Notes under the pieces: generated by a model
What the model was told of the DNA's origin: nothing
What the model saw: the letters and a program-made list of their open reading frames with translations, nothing else
The model's database searches: none
Source: JBCCSZ01 sp039199225
Lineage (GTDB): Bacteria; Bacteroidota; Bacteroidia; Chitinophagales; Saprospiraceae
Direction of reading: 5' to 3'
DNA length: 19,267 bases
Assembly (NCBI GenBank): GCA_039199225.1
Contig: JBCCSZ010000141.1
Coordinates: 1-19,267 of the forward strand
Shown: one piece after another, positions 1 through 7,700 of the stretch
Layout of the letters: every line of letters starts with the position of its first letter
How positions within the stretch are numbered: position 1 is the first letter of the stretch
Made by a program: the position numbers and the translations under genes

Positions 1-120
1 CACCAGTGCGCAGCACAATCACCAGTGCGCAGCACAATCACCAGTGCGCAGCACAATCACCAGTGCGCAGCACAATCACCAGTGCGCAGCACAATCACCA
101 GTGCGCAGCACAATCACCAA
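1..120. repeat. 19-bp tandem repeat array, six perfect copies, open at the left edge
   Basis: The unit CACCAGTGCGCAGCACAAT occurs six times head to tail without a mismatch (starts at 1, 20, 39, 58, 77, 96), followed by a partial CACCAA at 115-120. The array begins at the first base of the window, so the true copy number is unknown. Each unit holds a short dyad, GTGC-GCA-GCAC. The array lies downstream of the metallophosphoesterase stop codon and 19 is not a multiple of 3, so it is not a protein-coding repeat of that gene. A 14-bp piece, AATCACCAAATCAC, recurs at 112-125 and 141-154 and looks like decayed array edge. Function is unknown; a minisatellite or a palindromic intergenic repeat are both possible. 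Confidence 0.95.
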
Positions 121-165
121 ATCACAATCAGCCCCGCTGAAATCACCAAATCACTCCTCACTCCA

Positions 166-798
166 TCACCCCACAAAATCAAAAACCACTGGTGCATTGA
201 CCAATTGATAGCGGAGGTTGAGGACGCTGGCGTTGATGAAAGTCGTACCATTTTGCTCCAACTGACCGTAGGCTTCGTGGATGTGGCCGAAGATGTTGTA
301 TTTCGGGCGGATGGCTTCGATTTTTGCAGCCAGCATCTCGCAGCCGACAGATTGCATTCGAAAGGTCGTATCCAGGATGTTTTTGGGTGGACCGTGGGTG
401 AGGAGAATGTCGGTGTCTTCGGGGATGAGTTGCCAGTGGCGGTCGATGTCGGCACCTCTTTGGCGGTTGAAGGCCCAGTCCAGGAACCAGGGTTGCACTG
501 GGGAGCCGTGTATTTTAATCCCTTCGATGAGGGTGCTGCTGTCGTTGAGGTAGTGGATGGTATCGGGAATCAGAGTAGTAATCTCAGATTCGGGGGCTCT
601 TTCGAAATAAAAATCGTGGTTGCCAGCAATGAAAACCTTGTGGGTATGGGGCTGCTCGGCAAACCAATAGAGGAAGTCCTTTATTTCATTGACGCCTCCT
701 GCCTTGGCCACATCACCGGCGTGAATGAGCAAATCACCTGGCGGTAGTTGGAGGCTGCTATGCTGGCCGTGGGTATCCGAAATGGCGACACATCTCAT
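166..798 (-). CDS. Calcineurin-like metallophosphoesterase
   Basis: A 210-residue cytoplasmic protein with the full set of metallophosphoesterase blocks in order: SDTHG (D8, H10), HAGDV (D29), GNHDF (N60, H61), THGPP (H135) and GHIHEAYG (H172, H174). These residues bind the two-metal centre in this superfamily. The sequence most resembles the MPPED/UPF0046-like branch, whose members hydrolyse phosphodiesters; the natural substrate cannot be read from the sequence. There is no signal peptide. The ATG overlaps the TGA of the upstream glycosidase gene (ATGA at 795-798), which implies cotranscription and probably translational coupling. The tandem repeat array follows about 45 bases after the stop. 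The family is secure, the substrate is not. Confidence 0.9.
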   Translation of the reverse strand: MRCVAISDTHGQHSSLQLPPGDLLIHAGDVAKAGGVNEIKDFLYWFAEQPHTHKVFIAGNHDFYFERAPESEITTLIPDTIHYLNDSSTLIEGIKIHGSPVQPWFLDWAFNRQRGADIDRHWQLIPEDTDILLTHGPPKNILDTTFRMQSVGCEMLAAKIEAIRPKYNIFGHIHEAYGQLEQNGTTFINASVLNLRYQLVNAPVVFDFVG

Positions 799-2576
799 AA
801 AAACTCTGGCTTATCCTGCTTGCGGGAAATGGTAAAAGCTGCATTGATCAATCCGACATGGCTGTAGGTTTGCGGAAAATTTCCCCACTGACTACCGGTT
901 TTTTCATGCACATCCTCACTCAGTAAGCCCAGGTGGTTGCCATGTGCTTGCAGCCGCTCAAAAATCTCGATGGCCTCGTCTACCCTACCGATGCGCGCCA
1001 GTGCCTCCACATACCAAAAAGCGCAAATCAGGAAGGTCGACTCGGGCTCTCCAAAATCATCGACGTGCTTGTAGCGATAAAACAGGCCCGACGGAGCCCG
1101 AAGGTTTTCTTCCAACACTTTGAGGTGACGGTGGGTTTTTTCGCTATTCGGATCGAGGTAGCCCATATTGATTAATTGCAACAAGCTGGCGTCGAGGTTG
1201 GCAGAGCCAACAGCCTGGGTATACACCCCTCTTTCTGGATCGTAGCAAGACTCGATCATCTCCTGGGAACGCTCGATCATCTTTTCGGCCAACTCCTTCA
1301 TGGAATCATTGCCGATTCGAATGGCAATCTTGCGGGCTGCCTGCGCCCCTGCCCAATGGAAAAGGAAGGTGTAGCAGTGCAGCTGAGTAATCCCGCGAAA
1401 TTCCCACAGACCGTTATCGGGCTCCTCCATCGTTACCTCGATCATCTTGAGACAGTCCATCGCCAAATTACCGAGGGTGACGTTGTGCTGGTCCGTCCGC
1501 AGGCGTTGATCCGAAAAAATTGGCAATAGAGTCACCAGCACCTGACCGTAAACATCGTTTTGGATGTGTTCATATGCCTGGTTGCCGATGCGGACTGGCC
1601 GCTCCCCTCGATAACCGCTCAGGGGAATAATTTTCTCGACTGGCTTCCGATCGATGGTAATCGGATAAAGGGGATGGAAGCGTTGATCTTCTCCCAAGAC
1701 GATATTCTGAATGAAAGTCGCATAAGTTTCCAGGATGCCAAAATGGCTGAGGTCATTGAGCGCCTTGATGGTGTAGTGGGCATCTCGCAACCAGCAAAAT
1801 CGGTAGTCCCAGTTGCGAGAGCTACCCGGAAACTCGGGCAAACTGGTCGTTGCAGCAGCGATAATGGCTCCGGTATCCTGGTATTGATGTAGTTTCAAAG
1901 CCAGCGCAGAGCGGATGACACGGTGCTGATAAAAACGCTCGGTCGAAGTATTTTTAACCCACTTTTGCCAGTATTTGATGGTCTTGTCTAAAAAGATTTC
2001 AGCCGTACTTTCCAAGCTTGATTCCAGAGGTACCCCCCAGGTGAGAATGAGGTACTTGGGTTCGTTGAGTACAAAGGCTTGTTCTTTTTCAACGTAGCTC
2101 AAAGGTACATTGGTCGTCAGACGCACGTTGGATTGTAGATCACTGTAACGGATGTGGTTGCTTCCAAAACTGAGCGTCGGGATGGTTTCTCCATAATCGC
2201 CTACCGGCTGGCAACGCACTCGGATGCGGGGCGTTCCCTGGGTGGGAATCACTTTGCGAACCAACATCAAGGGCTTGTAAAAACGTTCATTTTGCCAAAA
2301 ACGGGGCGCAAAATCAATGACTTTAAAGCTGCCTTCCTCGCATTCAAAATGCGTCTCGATTACATTGGTATTGTGTATATAAGACTGCGTAGATTCGTAT
2401 TCGTCCCACTCGGGCTGTACGGAAAATTGTCCTCCGCTATCCTCATCCAGTAGCGTTCCAAAAATAAAAGAGCTATCGAATCTAGGCCAGCACATCCAGC
2501 CTATGTTTGCTTGGTCGTCTACTAAAGCCAGGTAAGAACAGTTTCCGATAATGCCATAGTTATACTTGTGCGTCAT
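795..2576 (-). CDS. Glycoside hydrolase family 15 protein (glucoamylase/trehalase-like)
   Basis: About 593 residues, the usual length for bacterial cytoplasmic GH15 enzymes. Family marks seen: an N-terminal YGIIGNCSYLALVD and CWPRFDSS segment (about 7-36), SRNWDYRFCWLRDA (about 253-266), GLWEFRG (E392), PESTF (E512) and the C-terminal LLSEDVH...GNFPQTYSHVGLINAA (about 551-580). E392 and E512 are the likely catalytic pair. Known members release glucose from alpha-glucans or cleave trehalose; which one applies cannot be decided here. There is no signal peptide. The ATG at 2576 is chosen because the family N-terminus begins there; a TTG at 2591 would add five residues. A minus-strand TAAATTTG (2642-2649) may be the -7 element. 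The gene overlaps the downstream phosphoesterase gene by four bases, and runs divergently from the DUF1573-yajC operon. Confidence 0.9.
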   Translation of the reverse strand: MTHKYNYGIIGNCSYLALVDDQANIGWMCWPRFDSSFIFGTLLDEDSGGQFSVQPEWDEYESTQSYIHNTNVIETHFECEEGSFKVIDFAPRFWQNERFYKPLMLVRKVIPTQGTPRIRVRCQPVGDYGETIPTLSFGSNHIRYSDLQSNVRLTTNVPLSYVEKEQAFVLNEPKYLILTWGVPLESSLESTAEIFLDKTIKYWQKWVKNTSTERFYQHRVIRSALALKLHQYQDTGAIIAAATTSLPEFPGSSRNWDYRFCWLRDAHYTIKALNDLSHFGILETYATFIQNIVLGEDQRFHPLYPITIDRKPVEKIIPLSGYRGERPVRIGNQAYEHIQNDVYGQVLVTLLPIFSDQRLRTDQHNVTLGNLAMDCLKMIEVTMEEPDNGLWEFRGITQLHCYTFLFHWAGAQAARKIAIRIGNDSMKELAEKMIERSQEMIESCYDPERGVYTQAVGSANLDASLLQLINMGYLDPNSEKTHRHLKVLEENLRAPSGLFYRYKHVDDFGEPESTFLICAFWYVEALARIGRVDEAIEIFERLQAHGNHLGLLSEDVHEKTGSQWGNFPQTYSHVGLINAAFTISRKQDKPEFL

Positions 2577-2641
2577 AAAACTTGTATTCAAATAAGTTGG
2601 TAAATGGGGTTATAGTATCTCTCATCCTTGAGATTACAGCC

Positions 2642-2649
2642 CAAATTTA
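2642..2649 (-). promoter_or_regulatory. Possible -7 element (TAAATTTG) of the glycosidase–phosphoesterase operon
   Basis: On the minus strand this reads TAAATTTG, an exact match to the Bacteroidota -7 consensus TAnnTTTG, 65 bases before the ATG at 2576. No TTTG-like -33 element lies 19-21 bases upstream, so support rests on one half of the promoter only. Confidence 0.3.
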
Positions 2650-2682
2650 GATAAATTGAGGAATTTTCAGCTCTTTTGGACA

Positions 2683-2714
2683 TTTCCTTTTTCATTCAAA
2701 AATCGCTACATTTG
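2683..2714 (+). promoter_or_regulatory. Likely promoter of the DUF1573–yajC–ybbR operon
   Basis: TACATTTG (2707-2714) matches the Bacteroidota -7 consensus TAnnTTTG exactly. TTTC (2683-2686), one base off the -33 TTTG, lies 20 bases upstream. The expected start of transcription is near 2721, which leaves only a short leader before the first in-frame ATG at 2728 and a more usual one before the ATG at 2737. Confidence 0.5.
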
Positions 2715-2727
2715 GACCTTGAAAAAA

Positions 2728-3267
2728 ATGAATGTTATGAGCGCAAGAATGTTTAGTGGTACAAGCGTGTTTTCTCTGTTGCTGTTGCTGATTTTAGGGG
2801 CTACGGCTTGTCAGAATGATGCGACTGTACAAGGAGAAAAGGTTCAGGAGATCATCCCTTCCAAAGAAGCTACGAATGCCGAAATCATTCGCAATCCTGT
2901 CAGTGCCGATGAAGTGGTCGATAAAGACAAGGTGGCCATTATGACTTTTAAGGAAACGGAGTACGATTTTGGGACCATCAAGGAAGGTGAGGTAGTTAAG
3001 CATACCTTCTCATTTGTCAACACCGGGAAAGTCCCCCTTTTGATCAGCAATGCCCGTTCTACCTGTGGATGTACGGTTCCCAAATGGCCCAAAGAGCCCA
3101 TCGCTCCGGGTGAAAGCGGAAAGATCAAGGTGCGCTTCAACAGCACCAATAAACGCGATCGCCAGAATAAACCGGTCACCATCACCGCGAATACCTATCC
3201 AAACAATACGGTTGTACACATCAAGGGCTTCGTCCAATCCGATAAGTCCACTGCAGAAAAACAATAA
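2728..3267 (+). CDS. DUF1573 domain lipoprotein
   Basis: A 179-residue envelope protein. Residues 1-28 form a lipoprotein signal: a leucine-rich core (about 15-24) and lipobox GATAC with Cys28 as the lipidation site. A low-complexity acidic linker follows, then a DUF1573 domain (about 74-170) with its hallmarks YDFGTIKEGE, FVNTGKVPL, the STCGCTVP cysteine motif (about 111-118) and the IAPGESGKIKVRFN turn. DUF1573 has an Ig/ASH-like fold; its role is not established. The order DUF1573–yajC–ybbR-like is a recurring Bacteroidota arrangement, suggesting a link to secretion or envelope assembly. Starts: ATGs at 2728, 2737 and 2749 all keep the signal peptide; 2737 best fits the distance from the -7 element seen at other genes here. 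A TTG further upstream (2656) would lie before the predicted promoter and is unlikely. The yajC start follows after 14 bases. Confidence 0.9.
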   Translation: MNVMSARMFSGTSVFSLLLLLILGATACQNDATVQGEKVQEIIPSKEATNAEIIRNPVSADEVVDKDKVAIMTFKETEYDFGTIKEGEVVKHTFSFVNTGKVPLLISNARSTCGCTVPKWPKEPIAPGESGKIKVRFNSTNKRDRQNKPVTITANTYPNNTVVHIKGFVQSDKSTAEKQ

Positions 3268-3281
3268 ACCAACTTAATACT

Positions 3282-3644
3282 ATGTCGAAACTGTCTATCA
3301 ACGAATCATTCGAAATGATCTTATTGCAAGCTGGCGGTGCAGGGGATTTGCTTTCCCAATTCGGTCCCCTCATTCTCATCGTCGCTGTTTTTTACTTCTT
3401 TTTCATTCGTCCTCAAAACCAGAAAAACAAAGCGCAAAAGACCTTTGTCGACAACCTTCAAAAGGGAGACGATGTCGTAACCGCTAGTGGAATCTTTGGA
3501 AAGGTCAATAAGATCGAAGACGATATTGTTACTTTGCAGGTCGACACCAAGACCTTCATCCGCTTCACTAGAGGAGCCATTTCGAAGGATTTGACCGAAG
3601 GAGCCAATGCCTCAAGCACCAATGAAAGCACCAACAAGAGCTAG
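3282..3644 (+). CDS. yajC: Preprotein translocase subunit YajC
   Basis: A 120-residue protein with the standard YajC layout: one transmembrane helix (about 26-42), the conserved FFIRPQ junction (40-45), a basic stretch, and the small cytoplasmic domain with GDDVVTASGIFGKV (about 62-75) and a final FTRGAISK (95-102). YajC is an inner-membrane accessory of the SecDF complex bound to SecYEG. The residues after about 104 are a Ser/Asn/Thr-rich tail whose DNA doubles as the start of the next gene. Start ATG 3282 follows the lipoprotein stop by 14 bases; the internal ATG at 3315 (MILLQAGG) resembles the N-terminus of many YajC proteins and is a real alternative. It is expected to be cotranscribed with its neighbours. 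Confidence 0.95.
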   Translation: MSKLSINESFEMILLQAGGAGDLLSQFGPLILIVAVFYFFFIRPQNQKNKAQKTFVDNLQKGDDVVTASGIFGKVNKIEDDIVTLQVDTKTFIRFTRGAISKDLTEGANASSTNESTNKS

Positions 3645-4587
3645 CCTTCAGGGGGTTTTTGGTACCGATCGATCCATTTTGCTGATTTGCATCGGCATTG
3701 CCCTGATTTTTTGGCTGCTGCTCAAGCTCTCCCAGCCTTTCAAATCTCAATCGACTTTCAGTATCACCTATGAATTGCCGGAGGGACGGGTATTCAAAAG
3801 TACACCGCCACAAAAGATTCTGGCAACCATCGAAGGCAGAGGGTGGGTATTGCTCTCCCATTTTTTGGGGCGGAACGATCTAAATATACGGTTGAGCCTG
3901 GCACGTACGGCCCAGCAGACCTTCAACAGCTCCATCCTGAAAGATAAGATACAGCAGGGCCTCAACGCCATCGAAGTCAAAGACATCAATCTGGACTACA
4001 TCCAAATTCAGCTCGACGAGGCCAATCGCCGACAGCTCCCCGTAAAGCTCGAATCTCAGATAGATTTCAAACCAGGCTTTCAACTCAAAGACTCCATTCG
4101 AATACAGCCAGACAGCATTTGGTTGTCCGGACCAACCAGCGTTCTAGCAGAATACGACGCCTGGCCCACAGAAATGCTCGTCCTGGACCGCCTCACTACC
4201 AGCCAACAACAACTCGTCAACTTTGTCCAACCAGAGGACCCCGTCGTTCGCATTGATCCCGTCAGATGTACTGTCACCATTCCTGTCGAACAGTACACCG
4301 AAAAGTCAGCCCTTTTTGTGCCACTAAGCATCCGGAATGCTTCGGACAGTATCAAAATATTTCCAGATCGGATTGAGGTGAGTTGCATCGTCGGATTGAG
4401 CCGGTTCAATGATTTGAAATCCAATCAGTTTGAATTGATGGTAGACCTAAAAAATGTCCGCCTAGATACGGAAAATAATACCCTCCCGATCATTTTGACC
4501 AAAGCTCCAGACTACGTGAGCAATGTCAAGTACACCCCACAGTCTGTCGAATTTTTCTTCGTAAAAACTCAGGTAGATCCACAGTAA
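3607..4587 (+). CDS. YbbR-like domain protein (membrane-anchored)
   Basis: About 326 residues with one transmembrane segment near the N-terminus (about 23-41, ILLICIGIALIFWLLLKL) and a large beta-rich domain outside the membrane (about 48-320), consistent with tandem YbbR-like repeats. In Firmicutes the YbbR protein CdaR regulates the diadenylate cyclase CdaA; in Bacteroidota the role of the gene next to yajC is less clear. The ORF starts inside yajC: ATG 3607 overlaps it by 38 bases and ATG 3622 by 23, in another frame, so translation is probably coupled. In relatives this gene is often followed by coaE (dephospho-CoA kinase); here it is followed by a convergent gene instead. Family assignment rests on topology, sequence feel and neighbourhood rather than on a sharp motif. 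Confidence 0.8.
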   Translation: MPQAPMKAPTRASLQGVFGTDRSILLICIGIALIFWLLLKLSQPFKSQSTFSITYELPEGRVFKSTPPQKILATIEGRGWVLLSHFLGRNDLNIRLSLARTAQQTFNSSILKDKIQQGLNAIEVKDINLDYIQIQLDEANRRQLPVKLESQIDFKPGFQLKDSIRIQPDSIWLSGPTSVLAEYDAWPTEMLVLDRLTTSQQQLVNFVQPEDPVVRIDPVRCTVTIPVEQYTEKSALFVPLSIRNASDSIKIFPDRIEVSCIVGLSRFNDLKSNQFELMVDLKNVRLDTENNTLPIILTKAPDYVSNVKYTPQSVEFFFVKTQVDPQ

Positions 4588-4756
4588 AAGGTGCCTTCCA
4601 ATATTCCAGCAAGCCATCGATCACACAGCAACCAAAGGGACAATAAAGACTATGGTGACTAAAGCAGCATGTATAAAAGGGAAGTTGAAAGCGCTCGAAG
4701 CATGACTCTCCTGTCAATTTCTTAACTGCAGTTTTTACAGTTCACAATGCCCCCAA
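4588..4756. other. Convergent intergenic region without a clear terminator
   Basis: A 169-bp gap between the stop of the ybbR-like gene and the stop of the large minus-strand gene. The only structure seen is the perfect 10-bp palindrome AACTGCAGTT near 4722-4733, followed by a few Ts and another CAGTT. It is too weak to call a terminator. No convincing gene is present. Confidence 0.5.
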
Positions 4757-7700
4757 TCAGCGCAGGATGGTTACATTGCCTTTGCGGACAAACTCATCTC
4801 CTCCGACACAACGGACCATCAGATAGTAGCCATAAGCTTCCGCGCTCAAGGGTTGGCCATTCAAAGTGCCGTCCCAAAAATTATCTTGAGAACGAGACTC
4901 AAAAACCTTTTGTCCCCAACGATTGTAGATGATCAAATGCATCTCTTCGATAAAGTTGCCATACACCCGGAAGTCGTCATTTTCGCCGTCGGCATTGGGT
5001 GTAAAGGCATTCGGGACAAATAAGTTGGGCTCTATACAGGAGGGGTCCAGCACGATGATGCGCAGCGTGGCGCGGTTGGGGCAACCATTTTCATCGCTTA
5101 TTTCCAGAAAATAATCAGTTGTTTCGGTTGGACTGGCGATTGGGTTGAAGATGCTGGGGTCGGACAGACTTTCTGAAGGCAACCAGCTGTAAGTGTAGCC
5201 AGGGTCCTCTGTAGCAAGCAACTGTACGGAGCTTGTTCTACCTACAAAAATGGTATCGATCAAAGGAGAAACCGTCAAGAATGGCACATCGCCCAGTATG
5301 GAAACTTGGAGGGTATCCGCTGCAACGCAGTCAAACTGGTTGGTGACGGTAACGGCAAAAGAAGCCGATGAAATACCATCGGGAATAAAGACCTCTGGCA
5401 TCGCAACATCTGCCTGAGGAACCACCACCTCATCCAAGCCTTCCCATTGGTAAACGAAAGGGTCGGGATCTTCGCCTAGTAGATTCTCTACAGATAAGCG
5501 AATGGTATCTCCCCTGCAAAAGGATTGATCCATCACAGCAATCTGTGGAGACAAATTGCTCAATACAGTACTACGCTCTTGCACGCATCCAAAAGAGTCA
5601 ACCGCACGGAGAAAATAGTCTGTCTGACGATCTGGATAGAAGACCACCGTTGATCCCTCAGCAATAATGCTGTCAAACAAAATGGACTCCGACCAAAGAA
5701 ATTGCAAAGGCTGGTCGTGAATGGCCGTAATGCTAATGGAATCGTCGCAACTGGACTGTGATATCGGAATGCTGACATCAAATACTGGTGGGACTTGCAC
5801 AAATATCTGTCGGCTCACCTGGCAAGTATCCGGCTCGAAACTGCTGACCTGCACACTGTAAGTTGTAGATTCTACAGGACTGGCCTGCGGATTGGGCGAG
5901 TTCGGATCGTCCAGGCCATCGGCAGGAAACCATTGATAGACTAAACTGGTATCGGCCCCTGGATTCAAGAAGGCCGCGTCGCCCGGACAAATAGTCAAAG
6001 AATCTAAGATGTTCACCTCTATCAAGCGGATGGGAACCGGCTGTGTCAGGGTATCGATGCAACCATCATCCGATTCTATAATGAGCGTTGCCTCCAAGTC
6101 GATGTTTTCCCGAATGATGAGCTGTGGATTTTGGACTGTCGAGCTAGAATCATTGTTGAAAAACCACTCCCAGGAGGTAAAATTACTTTGGCTGTTGGTT
6201 GATAGATCATTGAATTGTAAAACGATGCTGTCACCACATTCTTCGTAATCCCAATTAAAATCCAGCTCGATCTGAGGAACTGTCAGACTTATTTCTTTAA
6301 AGACCGTATCAGCGCAATCGGCATCCGCTGTCAAAAAGACAACATAAGTACCTGCCTCCGAATAAGTATAAGTCGGATTCAATTCATTAGAGGTAGCGTT
6401 GGGCTGGTTGGGATCGCCAAAATGCCAGGTGTAAAAGGGCGCATTCACCCCAGTATTGATGAACTGTACCTGGAAGCTTCCACATTGTTGCTCCACAACA
6501 AATCCTTCCTGCGGCAAGGTATCCAAAACATTCACGGGTACCGTATCTATGCGTTCGCAACCAAACTGATTGCTCATTTCTACCGTAAAATCAATGGTAC
6601 CAGGAACACTCGGCTCTACCTGTGGATTGCTGGTATCTGCACCGGATGCAATGTAAATCCCAGGCGACCAATTATAGGTCAAAGTATCATTGGGGTCCAA
6701 ATTCAACACTTGCAAAGTCACAGACTGACCAAGACACAACAAAGGCACAGAATCAGGCTGAGTATTGATCGAATTTCCTTCGATGGTTACCTGCCCGGAT
6801 TCGAAACAGCCAAAGGCATCCGTCATCTGGATATAAAAGGTTTGCGGACCCACGGGCGCCACTTCCAGCATGGGGTCCTGCCCAAGCGTATCGCTGAAAT
6901 CAGGTACTGAAGACCACAAATAATCCACAGACTCCAAACTCGAAGCTGTCAATACAATGGCAGGCGCACAAATGGCCGTATCTGGAGGTATCACGGGTAA
7001 AATGGGCGGAGGTACCTCCACCATCACTTGCCGCCGGATGCGACAAAAACCAACATTATCTGTTATCTCTACTGCATAAAGCGTACTATTCCCCGGCTGT
7101 GCCGTCGGATTGGCGATGGTTGAATCATTGAGCGAAAGCCCGGGCGTCCAATTATAGTTGAAAAACAAATTGGGATTTGGATTCAGCTCGACAGAATCGC
7201 CAATGCAAATCTGCAACGTGTCGGCCGGCAACTCCAATTCGATCAAACTGACGAAAAATTGTTGCTCGAATGTCTTGATGCACCCATTGGCCGCAAAAGC
7301 TGTCAGTTGAATGTTTACCAACTGCGATGTCTGTACGACGAAGGTCGGATTGCGTTCGTTGGATACGGCCAGGGTATCAAAACCAGAAGTCATCACCCAA
7401 TCCAAGCGAGTGACCTCAGAGATGGAATCGGTCGTCAGGTCAGTCACTTCGATGACCATACTATCTGAACATTCAACAAACTGAAAATTGAACTCTGGCG
7501 TCAAAGAAGGAAACTGAAGATAAACTTCCCGAAAAGAAGTATCTACGCAAACTGTATTTGGATCGGCAATCAACATCACCGTATACCGGCCCGTATCCGA
7601 AAAGGTAAAGGTCGGGTTGGGATCGGAAGACACCAAACCTGGCTGCCCAGGGTCGTTGAAGTACCATTCGTAGCTGTTGGCGTTTTCACTTTGGTTCTCA

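Noticed and set aside
1..120. CRISPR array.
   Set aside because: The repeats are directly abutting without unique spacers and no cas gene is near.
25..747. A 240-codon plus-strand frame starting in the tandem repeats, with a repeating peptide (SAQHNHQ...).
   Set aside because: It is antisense to the metallophosphoesterase, whose catalytic motifs are all in place. Three 19-bp units are 57 bases, so any array read in an open frame yields a 19-residue repeat by arithmetic.
4722..4740. AACTGCAGTT palindrome followed by Ts as a terminator of the ybbR-like operon.
   Set aside because: The palindrome has no loop and the alternative AACTG/CAGTT stem is only five pairs with no proper T-run, so I did not call it.
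6422..6910. A 162-codon plus-strand frame within the T9SS gene.
   Set aside because: It is antisense to well-formed Ig/PKD modules, has no recognisable domain, and is explained by codon bias on the other strand.
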